Positions 51,896-61,490 are shown, numbered from the stretch's first letter. The stretch is 64,000 nucleotides of DNA from Corynebacterium sp. p3-SID1056 (GCF_025152525.1 NZ_JALXXL010000008.1:62001-126000); one strand, 5' to 3'. Numbers and translations: made by a program. Notes: generated by a model from the letters alone, not told the origin.

Positions 51896-53227
51896 ATGAC
51901 TACTTCGGCCAAGTACCCAACGTCCGCTCATACGTCCCGCTCCGCCGCGCTGTGGGAGCGCGCGCAGTTGACTACCCCGGGCGGGGTGAACTCGCCGGTG
52001 CGCGGCTTCGGCTCCGTGGGCGGCCAGACGCGCTTCATCGAGAGCGCGCACGGCAGCTCGCTTATCGACGTCGACGGCAACGCCTATGTCGACCTCATCA
52101 ATTCCTGGGGGCCGATGATCCACGGCAATGCGCACCCGGAGATCCTCGCGGCGGTCGAGGAGGCGATGGCCAAGGGCTTAAGTTTCGGCGCGCCGACCGA
52201 GGCAGAGGTGGAGATCGCGGAAATGATCGTGGGCCGTACCTCGGTGGAAGAGGTGCGCATGGTCAACTCTGGCACCGAGGCGACGATGTCGGCGGTGCGC
52301 CTGGCGCGCGGCTACACGGGCCGTTCCAAGATCATCAAGTTCGACGGCTGCTACCACGGACACGTGGATGCGCTGCTCGCCGCTGCGGGCTCGGGCATTG
52401 CGACGTACTCGCTGCCGGATTCGCCGGGCGTGACCGGCGCGCAGGCCGCGGACACGATCGTGGTGCCCTACAACGACATCGAAGCGGTCAAGGCCGCGTT
52501 CGCGGAGAACGAGGGCGAGATCGCCGCGGTGATCGCCGAGGCCGCCGCGGGCAACATGGGCACGGTCGCACCGCAGGATAACTTCAACGCGAAGCTCAAG
52601 GAGGTGGCGCACGCCAACGGCGCGCTGCTCATCTTGGACGAGGTGATGACGGGCTTCCGCACCTCCTATGCCGGCTGGTACGGCGTGGACAACGTCGCTG
52701 GTGATCTGACCACCTTTGGCAAGGTCATTTCCGGCGGTCTGCCTGCCGCGGCCTTCGGCGGCCGCAAGGAGATCATGGAGCGCCTGGCCCCGAACGGCCC
52801 GGTCTACCAGGCGGGCACCCTGTCCGGTAACCCGGTCGCGATGGCCGCGGGCATGGCTTCGCTGCGCCTGGCCTCGGAGGACATCTACCCGGTGTTGCAG
52901 CGTAATGCGGATACGCTGGCGAAGATGGTCTCGGACGCGCTGGAGCGCGAGGGTGTGGCACACAACGTGCAGCGCGCGTCGACGATGCTGTCCTTCCGCT
53001 TTGCAGAGGGGGAGGGCCGCAACTTCGCCGACATGAAGGCGGCGGATACTTTCCGTTACGCACCGTTCTTCCACGCCCTGCTGGACAACGGCGTGTTTGC
53101 CCCGCCGAGCCCGTTCGAGACCTGGTTCGTCTCCACCGCGCTGACCGACGAGGACTTCGGCCGCATCGAGGAAGCCCTCGTGCCTGCGGCGAAGGCCGCC
53201 GCGCAGGCGGTGGCGCCGAGTGAGTAA
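51896..53227 (+). CDS. hemL: Glutamate-1-semialdehyde 2,1-aminomutase
   Basis: PLP enzyme making 5-aminolevulinate, the second step of the C5 pathway, 443 residues. [12 protein letters not shown] at the N-terminus, [42 protein letters not shown], and the PLP Lys276 in [18 protein letters not shown]. The stop overlaps the next gene's GTG by 8 bp. Confidence 0.95.
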   Translation: MTTSAKYPTSAHTSRSAALWERAQLTTPGGVNSPVRGFGSVGGQTRFIESAHGSSLIDVDGNAYVDLINSWGPMIHGNAHPEILAAVEEAMAKGLSFGAPTEAEVEIAEMIVGRTSVEEVRMVNSGTEATMSAVRLARGYTGRSKIIKFDGCYHGHVDALLAAAGSGIATYSLPDSPGVTGAQAADTIVVPYNDIEAVKAAFAENEGEIAAVIAEAAAGNMGTVAPQDNFNAKLKEVAHANGALLILDEVMTGFRTSYAGWYGVDNVAGDLTTFGKVISGGLPAAAFGGRKEIMERLAPNGPVYQAGTLSGNPVAMAAGMASLRLASEDIYPVLQRNADTLAKMVSDALEREGVAHNVQRASTMLSFRFAEGEGRNFADMKAADTFRYAPFFHALLDNGVFAPPSPFETWFVSTALTDEDFGRIEEALVPAAKAAAQAVAPSE

Positions 53228-53822
53228 AACTACCGTGCACCTCGTGCGCCACGGCGAGGTCTATAACCCGAAGAAGGTGCTCTACGGGCGCATGCCCGGC
53301 TACCACTTGAGCTCGCGGGGCCGCTCGATGGCGGCGGTGACCGCGCAGTTCTTCGACGGGCGCGACGTGACCTACCTGGCCGCGAGCCCGTTGGAGCGCG
53401 CCCAGGAGACGGCCGCGCCGATTGTCGAGGTCACGGGCTGCGAGATCCAGACTCGCGAGGACATCATCGAGGCGGGCAACACCTTTGAGGGGCTGCGCAC
53501 GAAGGGCTGGCGCAGCCAGCTTTTGCACCCGGTGCGCTGGCGGCACATGGTCAATCCTTTTGAGCCGAGCTGGGGCGAGGCCTACGTCGATATCTGCGAG
53601 CGCATGTGCGCCGCAGTGGACGATGCGCGCGAGAAGGCGGAGGGCCACGAGGCGGTGATGGTGAGCCACCAGCTGCCTATCGTGATGGTGCAGCGCTACG
53701 TGCAGGGCAAACGGCTCGCGCACGCGAGTCGCGAGTGCGATCTGGCCAGCGTGACCTCACTTGTGTTTGATGGCGACGTTGTTGTTGACTGGTCGTATAC
53801 CACCCCCGCTGAGAAGATTTGA
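53220..53822 (+). CDS. Histidine phosphatase superfamily protein
   Basis: Protein of 200 residues with the phosphohistidine motif [11 protein letters not shown] at residues 6-16, a second arginine in [11 protein letters not shown], a proton-donor Glu in [11 protein letters not shown] and the second His in MVSHQLPIV. Position between hemL and the cytochrome c maturation genes is shared with mycobacteria (Rv0525-like). Substrate unknown. Starts at a GTG inside the end of hemL. Confidence 0.88.
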   Translation: MSKTTVHLVRHGEVYNPKKVLYGRMPGYHLSSRGRSMAAVTAQFFDGRDVTYLAASPLERAQETAAPIVEVTGCEIQTREDIIEAGNTFEGLRTKGWRSQLLHPVRWRHMVNPFEPSWGEAYVDICERMCAAVDDAREKAEGHEAVMVSHQLPIVMVQRYVQGKRLAHASRECDLASVTSLVFDGDVVVDWSYTTPAEKI

Positions 53823-53836
53823 GAGGTACCCACGTC

Positions 53837-54421
53837 ATGCGCAGAAGCTTCCGTCTGCTCGCGGCACCGATGGCGGCACTGCTGTTGCTTACGGGCTGCG
53901 CGCAGGGCGGCGGGTCGGAGACCTTCGCGTTCCATTCGCCGGGCGGGAAGACCGAGATCTTCTACGATCAGGCCGAGCGCAAGCCGGTGGAGGACTTTTC
54001 CGGCGAGTCGCTGATGGAGCCGGGCGAAGAGATCCGTTTGAGCGATTTCGAGGGCCAAATCGTCGTCCTGAATGCCTGGGGGCAGTGGTGCGCTCCCTGC
54101 CGCGCCGAGATCGACGACTTGCAGGAGGCGCACGAGGAGCTTGAGCGCCGCGGCACCGGCACGGTGCTGGGGATCAACGTGCGCGACTACCAGCCGGAGA
54201 TTTCCCGGGACTTCATTAGCGACAATCACGCCACGTACCCCTCCATCTACGATCCGCCGTTCAAGACGGCCTCTTTCCTCGGCGGCGTGCCCAGCTCGGT
54301 GATCCCCACCACGATCGTGCTGGACGCGCAGCACCGCCCGGCTGCGGTGTTCCTGCGCGAAGTCACCGCCCAGGACCTGCTGGATGTGGTGGACACGCTC
54401 GAGCAGGAGGATGACGCTTAA
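53837..54421 (+). CDS. Thioredoxin-like lipoprotein of cytochrome c maturation (ResA/TlpA type)
   Basis: Protein of 194 residues. The lipobox LLLLTGC puts the acylated Cys near residue 21. The thioredoxin fold has WGQWCAPCRAEI (C-x2-C) and the cis-Pro region SVIPTTIVLD. It would reduce apocytochrome heme-site cysteines outside the membrane. It is followed by ccdA, whose start lies inside its last codons. Confidence 0.92.
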   Translation: MRRSFRLLAAPMAALLLLTGCAQGGGSETFAFHSPGGKTEIFYDQAERKPVEDFSGESLMEPGEEIRLSDFEGQIVVLNAWGQWCAPCRAEIDDLQEAHEELERRGTGTVLGINVRDYQPEISRDFISDNHATYPSIYDPPFKTASFLGGVPSSVIPTTIVLDAQHRPAAVFLREVTAQDLLDVVDTLEQEDDA

Positions 54422-55202
54422 GGTGGGCGAGACGTTTGCGGACCTCGTAGCGAGCGGCCCGCTGCTGCTGGGCATGTGTGCCGCAGCAGCAGCGGGGCTG
54501 GTCTCTTTCGCCTCGCCGTGCGTGATCCCGCTGGTACCCGGCTACATGTCGTACTTAACCAGCGTGGTTGGGGGCGAGATGCGCATGGATGAGCACGGCC
54601 CGCGTGTGCAGTCGCGCAAGTGGGCAGTCGCGGGCGCGGCCGCGCTCTTCGTCGCAGGCTTTACCGTGGTGTTCCTCTTAGCCACGGTGTCGGTGTTCGG
54701 GGCGATCAGCCTGATTACGCTCAACGCCGAGCTGCTCATGCGCATCGGCGGGGTGATCACCATCCTGATGGGCGTGGTCTTTTTGGGCGCCATCCCGGCC
54801 CTGCAGCGCGATACGCGCATGCAGCCGAAGCGCGTAGCGAGCGTGCTTGGCGCGCCGCTGCTCGGCGGCGTGTTTGCGCTGGGGTGGACGCCGTGTTTGG
54901 GACCGACACTCGCGGCAATCATCTCGGTGTCGGTGGGCACCGAGGGCATGACTGCCGCGCGCGGCGTGCTGCTTGTCGTGGCGTACTGCCTGGGCCTGGG
55001 CCTGCCCTTTGTCCTAGTGGCGCTGGGCTCGGCGCAGGCGGTGCGCAGCATCGACTTTCTGCGCCGCCACTCGCGCACAATGCAAATCATCGGCGGTGTC
55101 CTCATGATTGCCGTGGGCGTCATGCTGGTGTCGGGCCTGTGGAGCCTGTTTGTCGGCTGGTCGAGGCAGTGGATCGTTGGATATGGAGCGACGGTGATTT
55201 AG
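54411..55202 (+). CDS. ccdA: Cytochrome c biogenesis protein CcdA
   Basis: Protein of 263 residues with six membrane segments and the two redox cysteines in FASPCVIPLVPGY and GWTPCLGPTLAAI. It passes electrons across the membrane to the thioredoxin-like lipoprotein. The ATG at 54411 overlaps the previous gene by 11 bp; an in-frame GTG at 54423, 12 nt after AGGAGG, is an alternative. resB starts at the base after the stop. Confidence 0.93.
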   Translation: MTLKVGETFADLVASGPLLLGMCAAAAAGLVSFASPCVIPLVPGYMSYLTSVVGGEMRMDEHGPRVQSRKWAVAGAAALFVAGFTVVFLLATVSVFGAISLITLNAELLMRIGGVITILMGVVFLGAIPALQRDTRMQPKRVASVLGAPLLGGVFALGWTPCLGPTLAAIISVSVGTEGMTAARGVLLVVAYCLGLGLPFVLVALGSAQAVRSIDFLRRHSRTMQIIGGVLMIAVGVMLVSGLWSLFVGWSRQWIVGYGATVI

Positions 55203-56831
55203 GTGAAGCAAGTGTGGACGTGGCTGCGCAAGGCGTGGCATTGGTTGACCAGTATGCGCACGGCGCTGGTGCTGTTGTTCCTGCTCTCGCTGGCGTCCAT
55301 CCCGGGCGCGCTTCTGCCTCAGCGCAACGTGAGCGAGTCGCTGGTCAACGACTACCTCGACGCCAACCCGACGATGGGGCCGATCTACGATCGCCTGCAG
55401 CTTTTCGACGTCTTCAGCTCCACCTGGTTCATCGCCATCGTCACCCTGCTCATGGTCTCGCTGATCGGCTGCATCATCCCGCGCTCGATCGACCACTGGC
55501 GCGCCTACCGCGCCCAGCCCACCCGCGCCCCGCGCTACCTTTCCCGCATGCCGCTGCACGCGCAAGGCGAGGTCGAGGGCAGCCGCGAGGAGGTCGAGGC
55601 GAGGGTCCGCGGCCTGCTCAAGCGCTGGCACGTGGCCGCCTACTCGCCGGATGAGGACCGCGCGGGCGCCTATTCGATCTCGGCGGAGCGCGGGTATACG
55701 CGCGAGCTGATGAACCTGCTCTTCCACGTCGGGATCGTGGGCATGATTCTCGCCTTCGCCGCGGGCCGCATGGTCTACTACGAGGGCCAGGTCATCGTGG
55801 TGACCAACTCGGAGTCCGAGTACGCGGTGCCGGTGGAGCAGTCCACCGAGTTCTGCAATACCTCGCCCGCCAACTTCGATGTCTTCCGCGCCGGCCCGCT
55901 TTTCGACGGCACCGGGCTGACCCCCTTCTGCATCGATGCCAAGAACTTCCGCGCCGAGTACCTGAACAACGGCCAGGCGAACGGCTTCTGGTCCGACATC
56001 ACCTACACGGACGATCTGAGCGCGCCGAAGGAGAGCTGGCAGGGGGCCACCCTGGCGGTGAACCACCCGCTGCGCATCCACGGCGACCGCGTGTACCTGC
56101 AGGGCCACGGGTTCGCCCCGCAGGTGACGGTGACGTGGCCGAACGGCGAGTCGCGCACGCAGATGATGCAGTTCCGTCCGAACGATCTGCAGACCTTCTT
56201 GTCCTCGGGCGTGATGCGCTTCGACCCGCCGGCGGGCATGTACCCGGACCTGCAGGAGCGCCGCCAGCACCAGATTGCCCTGGAGGGCAACTTCGCACCC
56301 ACGGCCGAGTGGGGCGGTCAAAACAGTGACACGCTGGCTTCGGCTTTCCCCTCGATGGATAACCCGGCGCTGTCGATGGATATCTACCGCGGCGATTCCG
56401 GCCTCGACTCGGGGCGCCCACAGAACATCTTCGTGCTGGACCAGATGCTCATTGCGGAGGGACGCCTGCAGAAGGTGGAGCGAGTCAACCTCGCCCCGGG
56501 CGATGAGGTCACCATCGACGGCGGAGTGAAGCTGCGCTTCGACGGTGCGGCGGAGTACGCCAACTACCAGATCTCGCGCGACCCGACGCAGATGTGGGCG
56601 CTCGTGGCCTCCACCATCATGCTCGTCGCTCTGGCCGGCTCGCTGACCATCAAGCGCCGCCGCATTTGGGTGCGCCTGACCCCTGCCGCCGACGGTGCAA
56701 CGTCCGTCGAGATCGCCGGGCTTGCGCGCACGGACCGCGCGGGCTGGGGCCCGGAGTTTCGGGAACTGGCCGCCGAGATCCTCGGTCAGGCGGAGGAAGA
56801 TGACCCCGAAGAGGTGGATGACCTTGGATAA
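55203..56831 (+). CDS. resB: Cytochrome c biogenesis protein ResB
   Basis: Protein of 542 residues starting at a GTG directly after ccdA. Three N-terminal hydrophobic segments (about 18-36, 75-95 and 170-192) flank LASIPGALLPQRNVSE, a ResB hallmark; a large extracytoplasmic domain spans about 200-455, and a last membrane helix (LVASTIMLVALAGSLTI) precedes a basic cytoplasmic tail. It forms the heme-handling complex with CcsB. Confidence 0.93.
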   Translation: MKQVWTWLRKAWHWLTSMRTALVLLFLLSLASIPGALLPQRNVSESLVNDYLDANPTMGPIYDRLQLFDVFSSTWFIAIVTLLMVSLIGCIIPRSIDHWRAYRAQPTRAPRYLSRMPLHAQGEVEGSREEVEARVRGLLKRWHVAAYSPDEDRAGAYSISAERGYTRELMNLLFHVGIVGMILAFAAGRMVYYEGQVIVVTNSESEYAVPVEQSTEFCNTSPANFDVFRAGPLFDGTGLTPFCIDAKNFRAEYLNNGQANGFWSDITYTDDLSAPKESWQGATLAVNHPLRIHGDRVYLQGHGFAPQVTVTWPNGESRTQMMQFRPNDLQTFLSSGVMRFDPPAGMYPDLQERRQHQIALEGNFAPTAEWGGQNSDTLASAFPSMDNPALSMDIYRGDSGLDSGRPQNIFVLDQMLIAEGRLQKVERVNLAPGDEVTIDGGVKLRFDGAAEYANYQISRDPTQMWALVASTIMLVALAGSLTIKRRRIWVRLTPAADGATSVEIAGLARTDRAGWGPEFRELAAEILGQAEEDDPEEVDDLG

Positions 56832-56853
56832 CGCCACCGCAATCGGGTAGATT
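56824..56853 (+). promoter_or_regulatory. Promoter of ccsB, leaderless
   Basis: TTGGAT (56824-56829), 18-bp spacer, TAGATT (56848-56853), then 7 nt to the ATG. The best-formed of the leaderless candidates, overlapping the resB stop. Confidence 0.55.
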
Positions 56854-56860
56854 GTCACCC

Positions 56861-57874
56861 ATGCTTGTCAACACCACCATGGCGGAGCTGTCTGACCTCA
56901 CGTTTCGCACTGCATTCATCATTTACATCGTCGCGCTGTTGATGTCGTGTGTCTACTACGGCCGCGTGCTCGCAGTCGTCGACGTGCGCCGTGAAAAGCG
57001 CGCGCAGGAGCGCGCGGAGGCTAAAGTTGCGGTTGGCGCGGGCGGACCCGCGGTCGTCGAGAAGCAACTGCCCCCGGAGCAGGACCTGGACGAGGCGTAC
57101 GAGGCGCGGGTGGCGAACGCCCGCAAGTGGTCTGGCATGACGCAGGCCCTGGTGTGGTTCGGTGTGGCCCTGCACCTGGTGGCTTTTGTTACCCGCGGTA
57201 TAGCGGCGCAGCGTTTCCCGCTGGGCAACCTGTACGAGTACATCCTGTTTATGACCGCGGTGATTATGGTGGCTGCCGCGATCGTGATTGGCCGCAAGGG
57301 CTGGCACACGATTTGGCCGTGGCTGCTGTTCCCGATGGTGGTTGCGATGTTCCTCAACTCGACGGTCTTCCACATGCAGGCCGCCCCGGTGGTGCCGGCG
57401 CTGCAGTCCTACTGGCTGCCGGTGCACGTGTCCACGGTGTCGATCGGTGCCTCGGTCGGTATCGTCTCCGGTGTGTTCGCGCTGCTGTACCTGCTGCGCA
57501 TGTGGCAGCCGAAGGGCAAGGAGCACGGCTTCATTGGCAAGATTGTGCACCCGTTGCCGTCGGCAAAGACGCTGGACCAGATCACGTACAAGACGGCGAT
57601 CATTACGCTGCCGCTGTTCGGCATCGGCATCGTCTTCGGCGCGATCTGGGCCGAGGTGGCCTGGGGCCGCCCGTGGAACTGGGACGCGAAGGAAACTGTG
57701 TCCATGATCACCTGGATCCTGTATGCCGCCTACCTGCACGCGCGCGCGACGGCGGGCTGGAAGAACTCTAAAGCCGCGTGGATTAACGTGTTTGCCCTGG
57801 CCATGACCATCTTCAACATGACCTACGTCAATACTGTGATTGCCGGCCTGCACTCTTACGCGGGTCTGAACTAG
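56861..57874 (+). CDS. ccsB: Cytochrome c biogenesis/heme channel protein CcsB (ResC)
   Basis: Protein of 337 residues with about eight membrane segments. The heme-binding tryptophan-rich motif is WGRPWNWDAKET, with conserved His in VALHLVAF, PVHVSTVS and LHSYAGL. It brings heme outside for attachment to c-type cytochromes together with ResB. The ATG at 56861 is used; the TTG three codons upstream is unlikely. galE follows by 13 bp. Confidence 0.94.
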   Translation: MLVNTTMAELSDLTFRTAFIIYIVALLMSCVYYGRVLAVVDVRREKRAQERAEAKVAVGAGGPAVVEKQLPPEQDLDEAYEARVANARKWSGMTQALVWFGVALHLVAFVTRGIAAQRFPLGNLYEYILFMTAVIMVAAAIVIGRKGWHTIWPWLLFPMVVAMFLNSTVFHMQAAPVVPALQSYWLPVHVSTVSIGASVGIVSGVFALLYLLRMWQPKGKEHGFIGKIVHPLPSAKTLDQITYKTAIITLPLFGIGIVFGAIWAEVAWGRPWNWDAKETVSMITWILYAAYLHARATAGWKNSKAAWINVFALAMTIFNMTYVNTVIAGLHSYAGLN

Positions 57875-57887
57875 GGAGGCGCGTTAA

Positions 57888-58868
57888 ATGAAGGTCCTCA
57901 TTACCGGTGGTGCCGGCTTTATCGGCTCCACCATTGCGTCTTGTTGCGCCGATAACGGGATTACCCCGGTGATCCTGGACGATTACTCCACCGGCCTTCG
58001 CGTCTTCGCCGAGCGCTTCGCTCACTACGAGGGCGACATCGCGGACGTGGCGCTGCTGCACCGCATCATGGACGAGCACCCCGACATCGAGGCCGTCGTC
58101 CACTGCGCCGCGAAGATCGTCGTGCCCGAGTCCGTCGCCAAGCCGCTGTACTACTACGAGAACAACGTGGGCAAGGCGACGACCTGCGTGCGCGCGCTCG
58201 CCGAGCGCGGTGTGAAGCGCGTCCTGCTCAGTTCGACCGCGGCGATGTATGCGGCCGACGAGGACTTGCTTGTCGACGAGCAGAGCGCCTGCGAGCCCTC
58301 GAGCCCGTACGCGGCGTCGAAGTGGATGCTGGAGCGCGTGCTTGCCGACGCTGCCGCAGCCGGCCTCATCCAAGCGACCTCCCTGCGCTACTTCAACCCG
58401 ATCGGCGCGGACCCGAAGCTGCGCACCGGCCTGCAGAACCCGGCGCCCTCGCACGCACTCGGCAAAATGATCTCCGCCTACCAGGCGGGCGAGCCCTTCA
58501 CTGTCACCGGCGTGGAGTGGCCCACCCGCGACGGCTCCGGCCTGCGCGACTACGTCCACGTGTGGGACCTGGCACGCGCGCACGTCGCTGCACTCAAGGC
58601 GGAGCTCGCCGACTACGAGGTGATCAACCTGGGCACCGGCCAGGGCACGACCGTTTTCGAGCTGGCTGACGCGGTCGGCGAGGCCACAGGTCAACCCCTG
58701 GAGATCCGCACCGCCCCGCCGCGCGACGGCGACGTGGCGGGCTGCGCCACCCGCACGGACAAGGCGGCCCGCCTGCTCGGCTGGCGCGCGGAGCGCAGCG
58801 TCGCTGACGGGGTGCGCGATTCGCTTGCGTGGGCTCAGCGCCTGCCCGAGGTGCTTGAGCAGAACTAG
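57888..58868 (+). CDS. galE: UDP-glucose 4-epimerase
   Basis: Extended SDR of 326 residues. NAD motif GGAGFIGS at 7-14, Ser116/Thr117 in LLSSTAAMY, Tyr141-x3-Lys145 in YAASK, RYFNPIGAD and GSGLRDYVHVWDLA. It supplies UDP-galactose for the wall arabinogalactan. A GGAGG site precedes the ATG. A similar NDP-sugar epimerase cannot be excluded. Confidence 0.92.
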   Translation: MKVLITGGAGFIGSTIASCCADNGITPVILDDYSTGLRVFAERFAHYEGDIADVALLHRIMDEHPDIEAVVHCAAKIVVPESVAKPLYYYENNVGKATTCVRALAERGVKRVLLSSTAAMYAADEDLLVDEQSACEPSSPYAASKWMLERVLADAAAAGLIQATSLRYFNPIGADPKLRTGLQNPAPSHALGKMISAYQAGEPFTVTGVEWPTRDGSGLRDYVHVWDLARAHVAALKAELADYEVINLGTGQGTTVFELADAVGEATGQPLEIRTAPPRDGDVAGCATRTDKAARLLGWRAERSVADGVRDSLAWAQRLPEVLEQN

Positions 58869-58874
58869 GCGGGG

Positions 58875-59144
58875 CTAGCTTTCGCCGTTTTCTTCGCGGC
58901 GACGGCGGCGTGCTTCCTCCTCGAGGCGCTTGCGTTCCGCCTCTTCGCGGGCGCGGCGCTCCTTGAAGCGGTTCTTCTCGATGTTCCAGAGGAAGTCTTC
59001 ATCATCGTCTGGGCCCTTGATCTGCGGGCGCTGCTGGGCCTGCTCGATGCGTTGTTGTGAGCCAGGTCCGAACGCGCGCCACATCAGGTAGATGGCGACG
59101 ACGACAAGCACGAGGAGTAGTAGCCTTCCCATGACTTCCAACAT
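58875..59144 (-). CDS. Small membrane-anchored charged protein
   Basis: Protein of 89 residues (start at MLEVMGRL; an inner ATG four codons later has GGAAG in front). One membrane helix (LLLLVLVVVAIYLMW), then a hydrophilic tail with DDDEDFLWNIEKNRFKE and a helix of repeated Arg/Glu at the end. Family unknown. Divergent from the DUF4229 gene by 27 bp and convergent with galE. Confidence 0.7.
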   Translation of the reverse strand: MLEVMGRLLLLVLVVVAIYLMWRAFGPGSQQRIEQAQQRPQIKGPDDDEDFLWNIEKNRFKERRAREEAERKRLEEEARRRRREENGES

Positions 59145-59158
59145 ACTTGGTCGCCGTC

Positions 59159-59164
59159 TAGGGT
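59159..59164 (+). promoter_or_regulatory. -10-like element of the DUF4229 gene
   Basis: TAGGGT ends 7 nt before the ATG at 59172; TTCCAA at 59136-59141 (17-bp spacer) could be the -35. Confidence 0.45.
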
Positions 59165-59171
59165 TAGTCAT

Positions 59172-59480
59172 ATGCAAGAGAATGCCCCTGAGCTCGTCCC
59201 CAATGCCCGCGCCCGCGCCAACAAAGCCGCCGCGGTCTACGGCCTCTACCGGCTCGGGCTGTTCATCGCCCTCACCGTGGTGATCCAGGGGGCTGCATTG
59301 CTTATCGACGCCCCCGTGCCCCTGATCATCTCCGCCCTCCTCGCCCTCATCGTGGCGTTCCCGCTATCCATGCTGGTCTTCAAGCGCCAGCGCATCGAGG
59401 CGACCGAGGCGGTCGCCCAGTGGCGTGAGCAGCGCAAGGCGCGCAAGGCGTGGATCGCTAGCGAGCTCGCCGAGCGCTAG
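59172..59480 (+). CDS. DUF4229 family membrane protein
   Basis: Protein of 102 residues with two hydrophobic segments (about 24-47 and 49-69), then FKRQRIEATEAVAQWREQRKAR, a basic helical tail typical of actinobacterial DUF4229 proteins near menaquinone genes. Function unknown. Convergent with the AEC transporter gene, 8 bp apart. Confidence 0.82.
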   Translation: MQENAPELVPNARARANKAAAVYGLYRLGLFIALTVVIQGAALLIDAPVPLIISALLALIVAFPLSMLVFKRQRIEATEAVAQWREQRKARKAWIASELAER

Positions 59481-59488
59481 CGCTTGGT

Positions 59489-60403
59489 TCAGCCGAACAG
59501 CGCGGCGATGACCAGCATCGCGGGCAGCGAGAGGAACGTGGTGAGGAAGACGGTGTCGCGCGCGACCGTCTCGCCGACCCGGTAGGTGGCGGTGTAGTTG
59601 TACACGTTTTGGGCGGTGGGCAGCGCCGCAAGGATGAGCGCCGCGTAAAGCTCCGCGCCGGTCAAGCCCATTGCCGAGCCGGCGAGCAGGGCGAGTGCGG
59701 GCATGGCGATGAGTTTGAGGGCGGTGGCGGTGAGCGTCGGCAAGCGATCCTGCGCAAGTACACCATCTCCCTTGAGCGAGGCACCGAAGCTCATGAGGAT
59801 CATCGGGATCGATGCTCCGCCGAGGATCTCCAGCGGTGCCAGCACCGGTTCGGGCACCTGCCAGCCCGAGGCCGAGACGGCGAAGCCCGCGATGGCGGCG
59901 ATGACCACGGGGGCGGTGATGCCGGCGACGAAGGAACTGCCTATCGAGCGCAGGCTCGCGCCCTCGGCGTTTAAGCCCGCGATGATGATGGGGGAGAGCA
60001 CCGCCATCTGCAGCACAAGCGCGGGGATGACGTAGGTGGCGTCGCCGATGACGTAGGTGGCAATAGGCAGGCCGATGTTGACGGAGTTGTAGTAGCTTGA
60101 TGCGGCTGCGCCCGCCATCGTCTCGGCCAGGCTGCGGCGGAAAAAGAGGGCGCTGAGCACCCAGTAGATCGCCATCGTGGCCACGGAGGCGACCGCGATC
60201 ACCACGACGACGGGGGAGGCGAACGCTGAGGTATCCGAGGTGGCCACGCTGGAAAACACGAGTGCCGGCGTGGCGGCCCAGAACGCGATGCGGTTGAGCT
60301 GCAGGCGCGCCTCGCCCTTGCCAATCACGCCTTTCTGCGCGAGCACGAAGCCTACGCCAATGACTGCGAAGATGATGGCAAAGCCCGTCAACACGTCCAG
60401 CAT
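59489..60403 (-). CDS. AEC family (auxin efflux carrier-type) transporter
   Basis: Protein of 304 residues with ten hydrophobic segments in two groups of five. SSYYNSVNIGLPIATYVIGD is a family-like crossover segment in the first half, and ALPTAQNVYNYTATY the matching one in the second. Family members carry malate, malonate or other acids; the substrate here is unknown. AAAGGT lies upstream of the ATG. Confidence 0.85.
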   Translation of the reverse strand: MLDVLTGFAIIFAVIGVGFVLAQKGVIGKGEARLQLNRIAFWAATPALVFSSVATSDTSAFASPVVVVIAVASVATMAIYWVLSALFFRRSLAETMAGAAASSYYNSVNIGLPIATYVIGDATYVIPALVLQMAVLSPIIIAGLNAEGASLRSIGSSFVAGITAPVVIAAIAGFAVSASGWQVPEPVLAPLEILGGASIPMILMSFGASLKGDGVLAQDRLPTLTATALKLIAMPALALLAGSAMGLTGAELYAALILAALPTAQNVYNYTATYRVGETVARDTVFLTTFLSLPAMLVIAALFG

Positions 60404-60487
60404 GAGTGATCAACCTTTCGCGACACGTCCAGGATTACGTGAACATTGTTCCCTACGCTAGGGGGCAACGCGTCAAGGAGGTGCAGT

Positions 60488-61015
60488 ATGAGTAACCGGC
60501 ACACGTGGGCCGCAGGTATGGTGGCGGCGTCGCTCGGTCTGGCCGGATGCGGCAACTACGTCAACGTCGAGGTGATTGGCGCGTCCGGGTTTTCTCACGA
60601 CGGGCAGGGCAACATCGTGGTGCACGTGCAGACGTGCGGCGAGCCCATCAGCCAGCTCGAGGTGACGGCGGACCGGGAGGGGCTGGTTGCCGACGAGCCG
60701 AACGCGGTCCTTGCCCGCTACCTTGCGCCAGCAGCACAGTCCGGGCACGTCCACGTGAACGTGAACGATCCAGCGCCGTGGGCGGAGCAAGTGCCTCTCG
60801 ACGCCGCGTATCCCGACGACCGCGCTCTCTTGCTCAACCCCGCGCCCGATGACACTGGCGGCAATGGCGTCTTTGCTCGCGAGACAGCGATCGCGTCCTC
60901 GAGTGCCACGAAGCGCGAAATTTTCCAGCAACCGGCTGGTACTGTGCTGTCCGTAAGCCCTTACGACGGGAGTATGCAGACGTGGACGGCAACGGAATTC
61001 GACGCGGCGTGTTAG
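60488..61015 (+). CDS. Hypothetical lipoprotein
   Basis: Protein of 175 residues. AAGGAGG precedes the ATG. The lipobox LGLAGC gives an acylated Cys near residue 21. The mature part has Cys in VQTCGEP and a C-terminal Cys as the last residue, which may pair. Strand-rich with no known motif. Its end overlaps the following small membrane gene. A CCCTA-CGC-TAGGG dyad lies upstream at about 60451-60463. Function unknown. Confidence 0.75.
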   Translation: MSNRHTWAAGMVAASLGLAGCGNYVNVEVIGASGFSHDGQGNIVVHVQTCGEPISQLEVTADREGLVADEPNAVLARYLAPAAQSGHVHVNVNDPAPWAEQVPLDAAYPDDRALLLNPAPDDTGGNGVFARETAIASSSATKREIFQQPAGTVLSVSPYDGSMQTWTATEFDAAC

Positions 61016-61332
61016 CCGAACAGGGCGTGCTTGGCATTTTCGCCGTGGTCTCGCTGATCCTGTTGCTGGGATCCTCCGTGCTTGGCCCAGCCGGGTGGGC
61101 CGTGGTGCTGCTGCTCGGGCACCCGCTCGTGGCGTTGGGACTCGCCGCCTGGGATACGGTGCGGCGGCAGAAGGCGGACTGGCTGTGGTGCGTGGTGCCG
61201 CCGGTAGTGCAGGCGCTAGAGATACTTGTACTTATGAACCCTACTGCGCTGCCCTTCGTGGCACTGGTCGTGCTCGGCGGCGCGCTCGGGCTTGGGCTAG
61301 GGTCCGCGATCGTGCGGGGTAAGCGGCGCTAG
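61009..61332 (+). CDS. Small membrane protein
   Basis: Protein of 107 residues from the GTG at 61009, which overlaps the lipoprotein stop by 7 bp (an earlier GTG at 60982 gives 116 residues). Three or four hydrophobic segments fill most of the length; ends IVRGKRR. No family recognised. Probably co-expressed with the lipoprotein. Confidence 0.65.
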   Translation: MLAEQGVLGIFAVVSLILLLGSSVLGPAGWAVVLLLGHPLVALGLAAWDTVRRQKADWLWCVVPPVVQALEILVLMNPTALPFVALVVLGGALGLGLGSAIVRGKRR

Positions 61333-61339
61333 GGGTGAG

Positions 61340-61357
61340 AGTCCGCGGCCGCGGACT
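61340..61357. repeat. 18-bp NotI-palindrome repeat, intergenic copy 1
   Basis: AGTCCGCGGCCGCGGACT, a perfect palindrome, identical to the in-frame copy at 33009-33026; followed by GTTTTT. Confidence 0.92.
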
Positions 61358-61385
61358 GTTTTTGGGTGCCGCGGTGCCGTCCGTG

Positions 61386-61403
61386 AGTCTGCGGCCGCAG
61401 ACT
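61386..61403. repeat. 18-bp NotI-palindrome repeat, intergenic copy 2, terminator-like
   Basis: AGTCTGCGGCCGCAGACT, perfect palindrome, identical to the in-frame copy at 33306-33323. Followed directly by TTTT, so it could end transcription of the small membrane gene. Confidence 0.9.
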
Positions 61404-61490
61404 TTTTGAGGTTCCTCATCTGCCATTTCAAACTCGCGTGGTGCGCTTAATTGAGAAATGTCACATTTTAATCACAACATGCGATACCTA

